Below, in pieces: positions 27,301-35,014 of a stretch of 58,261 nt of DNA. The translations under genes were made by a program, and so were the position numbers. Every line of letters begins with the position of its first letter. The stretch's first letter is position 1. Source of the DNA: an uncultured Holophagaceae bacterium (GTDB lineage Bacteria; Acidobacteriota; Holophagae; Holophagales; Holophagaceae); NCBI GenBank assembly GCA_903913215.1, contig CAIWKE010000022.1, forward strand, positions 1-58,261, read 5' to 3'. Under the pieces are notes generated by a model. The model did no database searches. It saw nothing but the letters and a program-made list of their open reading frames with translations, and was not told where the DNA came from.

Positions 27301-27591
27301 GGAGTGGGTCCTGAACCGGTGGCCGCGGTTCTGGAGTTGGGTCATCAATTCCTTGTAGTTGTAGATCTCTCCATTGAAGGTGATCCAGACGGTCTCATCT
27401 TCGTTGCACATGGGCTGGTGGCCGCCCTCGGGATCGATGATGGAGAGCCGCCGGTGGCCGAGGCCCACTTGGCCCTGGATGCGGACCCCTTCGCCATCTG
27501 GCCCCCGGTGGGCGATTTGGCGAGTCATGCCTCTGAGCACGGCCTCTGGGTAGGCCCCTCGCTTTGAAACTAAGCCGACGATTCCGCACAT
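24328..27591 (-). CDS. Fusion of asparagine synthase-type amidotransferase, GT4-like glycosyltransferase and C-terminal module
   Basis: A 1087-residue protein with three parts. Residues 1-~600 are AsnB-like: catalytic Cys2 in MCGIVGLV for glutaminase activity, HRGPDGEG, and the pyrophosphatase loop LSGGVDSS (about 263-270) for ATP-driven transfer. Residues ~655-960 resemble GT4 glycosyltransferases (RPRILFIADVRNWIFDRHA, GLRLGWAGN-like block, then CTSASEGHNNSLMEAASMAR as the donor-site E-x7-E region). Residues ~970-1087 are the module starting EAFLYEP shared with the next gene. Such a fusion may amidate a uronic sugar and transfer it; this is inference. The frame is continuous, so it is not a sequencing join of two genes. 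Confidence 0.85.
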   Translation of the reverse strand: MCGIVGLVSKRGAYPEAVLRGMTRQIAHRGPDGEGVRIQGQVGLGHRRLSIIDPEGGHQPMCNEDETVWITFNGEIYNYKELMTQLQNRGHRFRTHSDTEVVIHAWEEWGDCCVDHLRGMFAFAIADYREGCVFLARDHFGIKPLVWCETDEAFSFCSEIAPLMHTPGFNGALNLQGIDQYLWLQYIPVPHSAYRQIHKLPPAHRMRVGFDGRVESPRRYWSVRFDPDPGVSEGEWVERISAALKESVHAHLVSDVPFGAFLSGGVDSSLVVAEMSGLLPDPVRTFSIGFQEKEFDETTYAAFAARTCGTLHTRGEMGIQALDLLPDLVRHFGEPFGDSSALPTWHVCQLARASVPMVLSGDGADELFAGYGTQAAWMQAPSFNVYDWIRNIQYTGRDVRNDLWRPEFQAACQPRQELFERLWAETSGLSDLHRVQHMDINTYLPFDILSKVDTTSMMHGLEVRTPFVDLRLVEEAAKIPSHFSMVKAGNGTWNRKALLKQVAKRFFPDSFLNRPKMGFAMPVAQWLAPGGKAYAALMDKLLGSESALHAYFQPEAMRTLLESAATPTLWLLLFLEEWLRQQAARPLTVADPLRHIQVSPQSLSEPSPLELARQVSANEALGDHDAARKGRTQLLANWPGTPEGLDAARWLALNPPGLPVGRPRILFIADVRNWIFDRHAHTLQARLADEFNIDIAYHGDPVDEKDYDLIHPLEWHMADPGMIHTPVKWVSGIRSHVSWAGLNLPKLCAHLKQTYQGGMYVVSQRLREIFRSGLPDAVWLPHGLDTALFTAINPPSEQVGSLRLGWAGNRASAVKGFEEFIAPLGQLPGVELVFCGYSDRLLTLAEMHGFYEGIDVYVCTSASEGHNNSLMEAASMARAIVTTDVGTVPEFLQDGVSALIVPRDATAIQKAILTLRDDPALRRSLGERARESVVQHFDWSVRQEDYRLFFRKALASARTTLTAETREAFLYEPDGSHTAWIEVLLTYLETFRPEEPVALLLLLCGDSGTSVPATTVQEVLFELLSKINQEAFPPVVLIENTTDLPELIRSYDHLQWLPADPGVSALDGLSGSRFTRALRASAQEARS

Positions 27592-27593
27592 GG

Positions 27594-28757
27594 TCAGATC
27601 CGATCTCTTTTGGCCGGGGTGAGGGCTTGCTTCACGGCCCCAATCAGGTCCTGTTTGACGCGCTCTGTGCTATGGCAGGTGGTAGCCCGGGCAGCGGCAC
27701 GCCGGGCCATGTCCTGCAGCCAATCGGCATCTTTCTGGGCCCGTTCCAGCAACCCCAGGAAGGTATCCACATCCCCATGGGCACTGGCGGCACAACCGTG
27801 CTCCAAGGCCCAGCCATCGGGATCGACATTCAGGAAGATGCAGGGGCAGCCCACGGTGGCCCCCTGCAGCATGAGGTTCGGAAAGCCCTCCGCCGGGCTC
27901 GAATTCACGATGGCCCGACAGGATTTCATCAGGTTCCTCAGCTCATCCTGGGATTCAAGGCGGTCGGTGATGACCACGTTGGCGGGCAGGTGGTTGCGCC
28001 AGTAAGCCGGGAGCGCGGCCCGGCCACTGTCGAGGACCATGCGGAACGTAGCTGACTTCAGCCTCCGGGCCACTTCAAGCACGAGTTCGGGATTCTTGTC
28101 GGTGCAAGGGCGACCCACCCAGAGGAAATCAAACTCGGTGTGGCCAGGCTGATCGGCCTGCTTCCCCTCCCAGCCCATGGGGATGGGGTTGGGTACAAGC
28201 ACCCCTCCTTGCCCCGTCTTCCGATAGAGCCAGTCAAGCTGCCACTGCGTCTGGGCCAGGACCACGTTGGCCTGATGCATCGCTTCCCAGGCGTGGAAAT
28301 GGGGCACGCGATACTCATTCAGGACCATGGAACCGTTGAAGACAGAATCGCCCAGGCTCTGGTCTGAGGCGAGGCCCACCATGCTCGGTGTGCCAAGGAG
28401 GCGGGCATATGCCACCAGCTCATGGGACACCTCGTTCGCGCCCAGGGAAATGAAACAGTCCGCCCGAATGCCCTTGTAAAAGTCCCTAACCTCCACGGTC
28501 AGCCTCTGGGGATGGAAGGGATGAGGCGGTATGAGATGCACCTTGATGCCCGTGGGTGTGGTCTTGAGCCGTGTGCCTCCCGTTTCATCCACCACGGCGA
28601 AGGCGACCTCAAACTGGCCCGAGTCCTGAAGCATCCTGGCAAAGGCCCTGGCACGCACTTCGGCCCCACCGAACGGAATGCGCACCTTCGGATCCAGGAG
28701 GCCCAAGGCGTTGATCTGGACGAAGCAGATGGTGGGCTTTGAAGGTCGGGGTTTCAT
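27594..28757 (-). CDS. Glycosyltransferase family 4
   Basis: A 387-residue retaining GT-B transferase. ICFVQINALGLLD opens the N-terminal Rossmann domain and VRIPFGGAEVRARAFAR the GGAE acceptor loop. FLWVGRPCTDKNPELVLEVA and VNSSPAEGFPNLMLQGATVG (the E-x7-E region with nucleotide-sugar contacts) form the C-terminal domain. It probably adds one sugar of the surface glycan. The ATG at 28757 starts the recognisable fold; ribosome-site support is weak. Two bases separate its stop from the next start, so the two are cotranscribed. Confidence 0.82.
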   Translation of the reverse strand: MKPRPSKPTICFVQINALGLLDPKVRIPFGGAEVRARAFARMLQDSGQFEVAFAVVDETGGTRLKTTPTGIKVHLIPPHPFHPQRLTVEVRDFYKGIRADCFISLGANEVSHELVAYARLLGTPSMVGLASDQSLGDSVFNGSMVLNEYRVPHFHAWEAMHQANVVLAQTQWQLDWLYRKTGQGGVLVPNPIPMGWEGKQADQPGHTEFDFLWVGRPCTDKNPELVLEVARRLKSATFRMVLDSGRAALPAYWRNHLPANVVITDRLESQDELRNLMKSCRAIVNSSPAEGFPNLMLQGATVGCPCIFLNVDPDGWALEHGCAASAHGDVDTFLGLLERAQKDADWLQDMARRAAARATTCHSTERVKQDLIGAVKQALTPAKRDRI

Positions 28758-28863
28758 CGAGTGGAACACCTGGAGGTTGGCGGGCAAGTGGACCGCAATG
28801 TGGTCAATGCTGAAACCATCGCGAGGATGGGTCCACCGCTACTTATTTCTTGGGGTGTAGAGG

Positions 28864-29925
28864 TCAGGATACTGAGCGAAGCAGTTCTTTGATCCGGTGC
28901 GCATAGGTATGTGAGTTCATCGCATGGTCATAGGCAGCGTTCGCAATTCCCTCTCGGTATGTGGTGTCATCAAACTTGAAAACAACCTCCAGGATGTTGG
29001 AGAGATCCCGTTTGATTGGGATGTAGTGCACATCTGGAAGCAGGATGCCGTTGTATTCACCCTCCAGTAGCAGCTGGCAAGTTCGAGTGCCCATCGGTTC
29101 GAAATGCCGGGAGGAGATCGCCTTGCCCGAAACAGGGTCGGCCACTGGTGTGAAATAGAGCTCGTGAAGCTCCTGAAACGTGGTGTTCGGATACTGCTTC
29201 ATGTGCTCCTTGGCGCGCCTCAGGAGACCGCCACGCTCGTTGAGATAGTAGGTGCCTGATTCAGCCCCAATAATACCTTTGCTATCGTTAAGGAACCGGC
29301 ACCACTCGTCGCCGTCTACCCGTTTGGTCTGGATGTCGACGTTCATGGCATAAAATTCGGCCTGGCTCGCGAAGTGCTGAATGAGGAGGGTTCGTTCCAC
29401 ATCGCCGACCCAGGGGTAGTAGATATCGCCCTTGAACCCGATGTCGACGGGTCGAGGGTGGTCGGTCATGGTGTAATAGCGACTGGGGTTGAGAGCGTGT
29501 GGAAGCGCCAGCAGCTGCGACGAGAGGCACTCTTCATACAGCCAGCGGGCGGCCTTGATGGGAAGTTGGGTGCAGACAAATTCGGCTTCGGTGTCCCGAA
29601 TGAAGGTGATTTTTTCGTGCATGATGTCGTATTCATTGCCGATGAAGACGGCCATTTTCCCTTTGCGACCATCAAAGGCTGCCCTCGTTTCAAGCAACCG
29701 GGTCATGTCATCACCAGTGGCTGCATGGGAGATGACGATGAGGTCATATTCCTGAATTCGGCGCATGCAGGTGCCGTAGTGATAGGCGTTATGGGGATTG
29801 CAGATCTCCACCTCCAGCCTGGGCTCAGCCTGGAAGGCCTCGCGCCAATCCACGACATAGGACAAGGGTTTCCACCAGTCGACCGCGGGGTTCGCGTCAT
29901 TGGTCTCGATGTACAGGGTCCTCAT
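28864..29925 (-). CDS. CgeB-like glycosyltransferase-family protein
   Basis: A 353-residue protein. RTLYIETNDANPAVDWWKPL opens the sequence; VFIGNEYDIMHEKI, VDIGFKGDIYYPWVGDVERT and DWCRFL-like GDEWCRFLNDSKGIIGAESG follow. ISSRHFEPMGTRTCQLLLEG and YIPIKRDLSNILEV near the end match the C-terminal GT-B half of CgeB/GT1-like proteins. It shares most of these blocks with the divergently transcribed 30282-31448 protein, so the two are paralogues. Substrates unknown. The ATG at 29925 follows GGGAAGGG by about eight bases. Confidence 0.65.
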   Translation of the reverse strand: MRTLYIETNDANPAVDWWKPLSYVVDWREAFQAEPRLEVEICNPHNAYHYGTCMRRIQEYDLIVISHAATGDDMTRLLETRAAFDGRKGKMAVFIGNEYDIMHEKITFIRDTEAEFVCTQLPIKAARWLYEECLSSQLLALPHALNPSRYYTMTDHPRPVDIGFKGDIYYPWVGDVERTLLIQHFASQAEFYAMNVDIQTKRVDGDEWCRFLNDSKGIIGAESGTYYLNERGGLLRRAKEHMKQYPNTTFQELHELYFTPVADPVSGKAISSRHFEPMGTRTCQLLLEGEYNGILLPDVHYIPIKRDLSNILEVVFKFDDTTYREGIANAAYDHAMNSHTYAHRIKELLRSVS

Positions 29926-30281
29926 CCGGGCACCCTTCCCCGTCAGTCTAAGCATGGAGCCTGCTCCTCTGGAAGGGTGGCAGCGCCGGTTGATGCCCTT
30001 TCTGGTGCACTCCTCCCGTTCTGTTCATAAATGGAGTCTCCATTGGGCAGTAAATAATGATCAGGCGCAGTGACGAGTGATTTTTGAATGTGTATTTTAT
30101 GCCCATATTGTAAAGGAAAATGTCTCTGAATCAGGACCTGCTCTCAATTCTGAGCAGGTCTTATGCCAACACCGGCGAACAGGCATGGGTACTGCCAGTC
30201 CAAACTCGCACGCCCGTGGCCTGACCACAGGTTCGCGTCATGTCAAGACTGTGAGTGTACCTCTGAAGGAGAACGGATCGA
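29926..30281. other. AT-rich divergent intergenic region of 356 bases
   Basis: This gap separates two paralogous divergently transcribed genes. The middle (about 30060-30125) is far more AT-rich than anything nearby. It includes TATTTTAT and CATATTGTAAAG, either of which could be part of a -10 element for one direction. No ORF of note was found. Its one clear structure is the perfect inverted repeat at 30133-30162, described separately. Promoters for both flanking genes must lie here. Confidence 0.5.
30133..30162. promoter_or_regulatory. Perfect inverted repeat in divergent region (operator or leader hairpin)
   Basis: GACCTGCTC (30135-30143) and GAGCAGGTC (30152-30160) are exact reverse complements separated by eight bases. 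An outer G-T wobble and an A-T pair lengthen the stem to 11. No run of T follows, so a plain terminator is less likely. It could be an operator dyad or a hairpin in the leader of the 30282 gene. Confidence 0.45.
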
Positions 30282-31448
30282 ATGGACTCTACCCACGATG
30301 TTGTCATTCTCTACCACTCTCTGGGCCAGGGCAGTGCGACGACCATCACCGAACACATTGCAGCCTTTAATGAATCTACCTTCTCCATCAAGGGTATCAA
30401 TGTGGGGGAGGGCTACCCACCTGACCTGGATGGGAAAAGCTTTCCCGTTGTGGTTCTTCATTATTCGCTTTTTGGCATCTGGCCCTACTCGTTGAATGAA
30501 GCGTTCCTGGCCTTCCTGCACCGCTCCGAATCCAGTTTCAAGGTCGCCATGTTTCAGGATGAGTATCGCTATTGTCGGAACCGGTTCGAGTTCATCAATC
30601 GGTACCACATCGATTGCATATACACCTTACTGGAACCCCAACACCAGGGTCTCGTGTATGGCGCCCACACCTCGGTAACCAGAATCATCTACACCCTTCC
30701 GGGCTATGTGAGTCAGAACCTGGTACGGTCAGCTGCCCAATGGGCTCGTCCCGACGACCAGCGTTCCATCGACATCGGATACCGAGGTCGCATCCTAGAT
30801 TTCAGCCTTGGTTTCGGTGGAGTAGAAAAGGCCTATATTGGGGAAATGGCGCAGGCATTTCTTGAAGACAAGGGCCTTATGGTCGATATCGAGGTTGATG
30901 AGGATAAACGATTGTACGGGGAGGATTGGAATCGGTTTATAGGTAACTGCAAGGGAATGCTTGGAACGGAGTCCGGAGTTACCATCTTCGATCTTGACGA
31001 TCGTGTCAGGGAGACCTGCGAAGTGGTACGGGCCTTGGCTCCCGGAACGACCTTCCTGGAGTTGTGGGATCAGTATCTTTGCAAACATTCAAACCAAGTC
31101 TACTACCGGATGATGAGCCCAAGGCACTTCGAGGCCTCAGCCTTCCGGGTTTGCCAGATACTTTTCGAGGGTGACTATTCGGGGTTACTGTTGCCGATGG
31201 AGCACTACCTTCCATTGAAGAAGGATTTCAGCAATCTTGAAGAGGTACTTTGCTTGTTTCAAGACTCGGCCATTCGTAAAAAAATAACTGACAACTGCTA
31301 TGCCGAGTTCATTGATTCGGGACGCTACGACTACACCAAGTTCGTCCAGGAATTCGACCTGGAACTGAGAAAAGCCGGGTTCAATCCGTCACGTGCTTCC
31401 GGGAATGGTAACCAAGTTATCTCCTGGCTACCGGGAACTTCAGCATGA
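30282..31448 (+). CDS. CgeB-like glycosyltransferase-family protein, paralogue of the 28864-29925 gene
   Basis: A 388-residue protein. GEDWNRFIGNCKGMLGTESG, MMSPRHFEASAFRVCQILFEG and HYLPLKKDFSNLEEV align with the equivalent blocks of the divergent neighbour, while the N-terminal ~180 residues are diverged. The opening DVVILYHSLGQGSATTITE resembles a Rossmann start. GAAGGAGAAC upstream of the ATG at 30282 serves as the ribosome site with rather long spacing. Its stop overlaps the formyltransferase start (ATGA at 31445-31448), so they are cotranscribed. Donor and acceptor unknown. Confidence 0.65.
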   Translation: MDSTHDVVILYHSLGQGSATTITEHIAAFNESTFSIKGINVGEGYPPDLDGKSFPVVVLHYSLFGIWPYSLNEAFLAFLHRSESSFKVAMFQDEYRYCRNRFEFINRYHIDCIYTLLEPQHQGLVYGAHTSVTRIIYTLPGYVSQNLVRSAAQWARPDDQRSIDIGYRGRILDFSLGFGGVEKAYIGEMAQAFLEDKGLMVDIEVDEDKRLYGEDWNRFIGNCKGMLGTESGVTIFDLDDRVRETCEVVRALAPGTTFLELWDQYLCKHSNQVYYRMMSPRHFEASAFRVCQILFEGDYSGLLLPMEHYLPLKKDFSNLEEVLCLFQDSAIRKKITDNCYAEFIDSGRYDYTKFVQEFDLELRKAGFNPSRASGNGNQVISWLPGTSA

Positions 31449-32260
31449 GGCCCACCGGTACTCCACAACTTAAAGTGATGTTCTTGGGGGAACGTAAAAT
31501 CGCCTGGCGAGCCCTCTCCTTGATGAGACAGCCAGTATGGGCCCAGGTTTTCGACCTGCGGGTTGTCGTAACCACTCCCGACCTGTTCCTTCGGCTTCAA
31601 CCGCTTACTGGAGAGGCCAATCCCGTGTTCATGAACAACTGCGACCGGAATAAGGAAGCCCTACTGGAGTTGATCAAGTCTGAAAGCATCGATCTGATCT
31701 TTTCAGTTCAGCACAGATGGGTGCTGTCCGGAGAGATGATTGCAGCTGTGGGTGGCCTCGCGTTCAATCTTCACAATGCCCGGCTGCCGGATTACAAGGG
31801 ATACCATTCCATAAGTCATGCCATCATCCGAGGAGAGGCTTCCTATGACTCCACTGTTCATTGGATGGCTGAGGAGGTGGATTGTGGTGACGTTGCATAC
31901 TGCGAAACGACCACTATTGAACCTCAGGACACGGCCGTGTCGTTGTATGGGAAAACAGTGAAGGCAGCTTTACGTGTGTTTGAAAGGACACTGAAGGCGC
32001 TGGCTGATGGGGAACATATTCCTCGCCTCCCCTTGATGGGAAAGGGACGCTTCTTTGGAAGGCACGAACTGGAACCTTACTTCGACGTGACCAATGTCGC
32101 AGACCCAGTGGAATTGGACAGACGGATCCGTGGGTTGTTCTTCCCACCCTACAACACAGCTCAGATCAGGACCTTGTCAGGAATTGTCGCCCTGGTTCCT
32201 CAAGAGACTCTTCCTGGGCTCACTCTGGGTTGGTCCGGGACAAACCAACTAGATAATTAA
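31445..32260 (+). CDS. Sugar N-formyltransferase (methionyl-tRNA formyltransferase fold)
   Basis: A 271-residue protein with a formyltransferase core. Catalytic residues are visible: FNLHNARLPDYKGYHS with Asn and His, and VDCGDV with Asp. A normal Fmt has an RNA-binding C-terminal domain of different sequence and about 310 residues. Its setting in a glycan locus suggests it uses 10-formyl-tetrahydrofolate to formylate an amino group on an NDP-sugar, like VioF or QdtF. Such sugars occur in O-antigens. An aminotransferase to make the amino sugar is not seen in this window. Confidence 0.8.
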   Translation: MRPTGTPQLKVMFLGERKIAWRALSLMRQPVWAQVFDLRVVVTTPDLFLRLQPLTGEANPVFMNNCDRNKEALLELIKSESIDLIFSVQHRWVLSGEMIAAVGGLAFNLHNARLPDYKGYHSISHAIIRGEASYDSTVHWMAEEVDCGDVAYCETTTIEPQDTAVSLYGKTVKAALRVFERTLKALADGEHIPRLPLMGKGRFFGRHELEPYFDVTNVADPVELDRRIRGLFFPPYNTAQIRTLSGIVALVPQETLPGLTLGWSGTNQLDN

Positions 32261-32293
32261 GGCCTCCAAGCAACGGAGGACGATGGGTGTGCC

Positions 32294-32965
32294 CTACAAG
32301 CCAAGCAGCATGCACTCAATCACTCGGCATACTTCTTGAAAATAAACCTCATGCCCTGCTTCACTGAGGTGAAGGCCATCCGGCAGGAGATAGTCCTCCA
32401 GACGCGCTCCATCCGCCAGTCTTGCCTCAAAGGAGCTTTCAATATCATTCAGAGTGACGATATCTTCGTGGAGTGAGGCGACGTCCCGGATTGACTGGTT
32501 ATAGGCCGCATTCCACTGCTGGTAGGGTTTGGAGGTGGGGCCCAGGGGGAGCGTTGTCCTGGTGGTGGGGTGATTGGTATTCAGGGCGATACGCTTGGCA
32601 CCAAAACAGCGGCCTCGAGCGATAATCTCCTCCAGATTTGCAGAGAAGGCCTTTCTACTGACCCGGGGAACGCCTCCGTCCGATTCCCAGAAATTGCAGT
32701 CGTTCATTCCGAACTGTACAAGGAGGAGATCGGGGTGCTGAGATTGAACTTCATAGGGCATTCGTTCGAGGGCGAGCCGGGTGGTGTTGCCATTCACGGA
32801 AGCATTCATTAGTAGAATCTGACACTGATGCTGCTGTCCAAATCGTTCGAGATGCGCGGACAGGCGGGTTACCCACCCCTTATGCAAGGAGACGCCCTGG
32901 CCGAAGCATATTGAATCGCCTAGGATGATAATCTTGATGGGTGGAGGCACGGGGTTTCCTGGCAT
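32294..32965 (-). CDS. SGNH/GDSL hydrolase
   Basis: A 223-residue esterase or deacetylase-type protein. All four SGNH blocks are present: IIILGDSICFGQG (Ser), NASVNGNTT (Gly/Asn region), LVQFGMNDCNFW (GxND) and LLPDGLHLSEAGH (Asp and His). There is no signal peptide, so it acts in the cytoplasm, perhaps trimming acyl groups or acting as an O-acyl-sugar esterase. It is convergent with the formyltransferase gene and is 40 bases downstream of the SDR gene of the minus operon, so it may be part of that operon. Confidence 0.8.
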   Translation of the reverse strand: MPGNPVPPPIKIIILGDSICFGQGVSLHKGWVTRLSAHLERFGQQHQCQILLMNASVNGNTTRLALERMPYEVQSQHPDLLLVQFGMNDCNFWESDGGVPRVSRKAFSANLEEIIARGRCFGAKRIALNTNHPTTRTTLPLGPTSKPYQQWNAAYNQSIRDVASLHEDIVTLNDIESSFEARLADGARLEDYLLPDGLHLSEAGHEVYFQEVCRVIECMLLGL

Positions 32966-33005
32966 CTAAGAGTGCTTTGCAGTGCTCAGGTTGGCGATTC
33001 AGAGG

Positions 33006-34073
33006 TTAGCATTCGTTCAGGCCCTTTATCGCGCTGGCCAAATGATCTGAGTGTTTGGCGATGCAGGATTGAATCAAGGGCATGAAGGCCCGGGTCCACT
33101 GAAGAGTGGCAGCAAGACCGTCCGCGAGGCTCTGCTTGGCCTGGAAACCGAGCGCCAGCGATGCTTTCTCCGTGCTGCCGAAACGGCGGCCAGAGTGGTC
33201 CCAATCTCGAGACCCCAAGGCGACCGGAGGTACCGGATTGCCGGTGAGGGCATCAATAATTCTGGCCAGATCCGCGATGGAGGTTTCGACACCGCTGGCC
33301 AGGTTGTAGACCTCGCCAGGGCCACCATGAAGTGCGCAACGAAGAAGTCCTTCAACGATGTCATCCACATAGATGAAGTCACGTGTCGCTTGCCCGCCTC
33401 CCTCCAAGGGCAGCGCCTCCCGCTGAAGGGAGCGGTAGATGAAGGTCGGAACGACATTTCGCCAAACGGTGGCCGGGGTCCCGCGCCACTGTCCGGCTCC
33501 TAGGACCTCTCCAGGACCATACACGTTCTGGAACCTTGCGCGCACCACTGGAAACTGATGACGTGAGTGGTAGTAGACTGCGTAAAACTCGCCAACTATT
33601 TTGGAAATGGAATACGGACTGTCCATGGCCAGGGTGATCGGAGCGTCCTCGTCGGTCGCGTGGGCCTGATCAAAGGTCTTCTCAGCGACCGCACAACCTG
33701 CGCCTGAATATACAACCTTCCTGATCCCCGTGAACCCTTTAAGCCTTTCGAAGAGCTTCAACGTAGTGATCAGGTTGTTGTCATGATCCGCGATGGGGTC
33801 ATGAATAGATGATTGGTTGCCATGGTAAGTCGCCAGATGGAATACGTAGTCGTAATGGTTGTCTAGGCGGAAGAGAATGGCGTTATCGGCGATGGAACCT
33901 TGCGTAAATTTCAATTTTTGAGACACAGGAAGGTTTGAACGCTCTGAGGAGAGCAGGTTATCGACAACGTGGACGGAGTCGGCCCCTTCCCGGAGGAGGC
34001 GGGCGACCAAGTTGCTGCCTACAAAGCCAGCACCACCTGTGACAAGAACACGACTTCCTTCCAGCGAATCCAT
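33006..34073 (-). CDS. NAD-dependent epimerase/dehydratase (extended SDR)
   Basis: A 355-residue SDR. RVLVTGGAGFVGSNLVARLL is the NAD-binding start. The active-site YSISK lies in DSPYSISKIVGEF, and DFIYVDDIVEGL and YNLASG follow. A normally conserved Ser-Ser before the Tyr reads YSGAGC here, a mild divergence. It follows a second SDR gene by two bases. The pair resembles WbmF/WbmG-type sugar-nucleotide epimerases, which act on UDP-diacetamido-uronic acids in Bordetella. That match is from memory of the families and the neighbouring genes, so it is tentative. Confidence 0.78.
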   Translation of the reverse strand: MDSLEGSRVLVTGGAGFVGSNLVARLLREGADSVHVVDNLLSSERSNLPVSQKLKFTQGSIADNAILFRLDNHYDYVFHLATYHGNQSSIHDPIADHDNNLITTLKLFERLKGFTGIRKVVYSGAGCAVAEKTFDQAHATDEDAPITLAMDSPYSISKIVGEFYAVYYHSRHQFPVVRARFQNVYGPGEVLGAGQWRGTPATVWRNVVPTFIYRSLQREALPLEGGGQATRDFIYVDDIVEGLLRCALHGGPGEVYNLASGVETSIADLARIIDALTGNPVPPVALGSRDWDHSGRRFGSTEKASLALGFQAKQSLADGLAATLQWTRAFMPLIQSCIAKHSDHLASAIKGLNEC

Positions 34074-34075
34074 CG

Positions 34076-35014
34076 TCAGTCCTTCGGGATGTGAAGGTGG
34101 GTGTAGGTCTGGGAGATTCCGAATTGCTGATAGTACTCAACCGTGGTGCGAACTCCAGCTTCCAGGGCAGTACTGATTTTCCAGTCAAAGACCTGCTCGG
34201 TTTTAGTTGGGTCCAAAAGAATGGAATAAACATCGTCCGGGTTTCGTTCCCGGACTTCCACTGGGGTCTCCAGAGTAATGTTCATGGCGGCAGCGGTCGC
34301 ATCAAAGAGTTCTTTGATTGAGAAATCCCGCCCAGAGGAAATATGGTAATAGCCAGGATCACCCATGCCCTGAAGTGCCTTCACGACCACATCTACCAGG
34401 TCCTGGACATAGATGAAGTCGCGACGAGTATTCATGCAGAAGCATTTCTGACTATTGGAGAGCCGCTGATAGAAGGTGGGTAGCGGGCCACTGATGTTCC
34501 GGGGACCATAGGCATTGGCCAAGCGGAAGGAGAGGAACTCTAGGCGGCTGAGCCCGAGGAACTGTTCCGCCGCGGTTTTGGTGATGGCGTAGCTGCTCCC
34601 CTCCGGGCGGATGGGGTGGGCCAAGGTGATGGGCTGCTCACTGGGGTGGAGGCCGTAGCACAAGGATGTTTGGAAATACACCAGACGGCTGACACCGACC
34701 TTTTCGGCTGCCTTAACGACCAGCGCGGTGCCGAGAACATTGGTCAAGGCATCTTCAGCCCAGTTGTTGGGATCCTTGTATGAAGCGGCGGCATGAACCA
34801 CACGCTCCGGTTTGAATCGATTGAAGGTTTGCTCAAGCAGATCGCCATCCGCGATGCTGCCTTCTACGACCTGGAGGGCTGGATGGGGGATCAGGTTATC
34901 CCGTCGCCCGGTGGAATAATTGTCTATGACACAAACCTGGTGGCCCAGGCTCAATAGGCGATCAGCCAGATGGGAACCCAGGAATCCGGATCCTCCAGTG
35001 ATGAGAATTCTCAT
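34076..35014 (-). CDS. NAD-dependent epimerase/dehydratase (extended SDR)
   Basis: A 312-residue SDR. It starts MRILITGGSGFLGSHLADRL. Catalytic SSYAITKTAAEQ gives Tyr-x-x-x-Lys; RRDFIYVQDLVDVV and YYHISSGRDFSIKEL are typical of UDP-sugar epimerases. Its start overlaps the asparagine synthase stop (35011-35014, ATGA), and it is two bases from the next SDR. The pair may interconvert two related UDP-sugars. Which carbon is epimerised cannot be determined here. Confidence 0.78.
   Translation of the reverse strand: MRILITGGSGFLGSHLADRLLSLGHQVCVIDNYSTGRRDNLIPHPALQVVEGSIADGDLLEQTFNRFKPERVVHAAASYKDPNNWAEDALTNVLGTALVVKAAEKVGVSRLVYFQTSLCYGLHPSEQPITLAHPIRPEGSSYAITKTAAEQFLGLSRLEFLSFRLANAYGPRNISGPLPTFYQRLSNSQKCFCMNTRRDFIYVQDLVDVVVKALQGMGDPGYYHISSGRDFSIKELFDATAAAMNITLETPVEVRERNPDDVYSILLDPTKTEQVFDWKISTALEAGVRTTVEYYQQFGISQTYTHLHIPKD

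Noticed and set aside
32261-32293. CCTCC/GGAGG as a terminator between the convergent formyltransferase and SGNH genes
   Set aside because: Only five pairs and no T-run; too weak to call.
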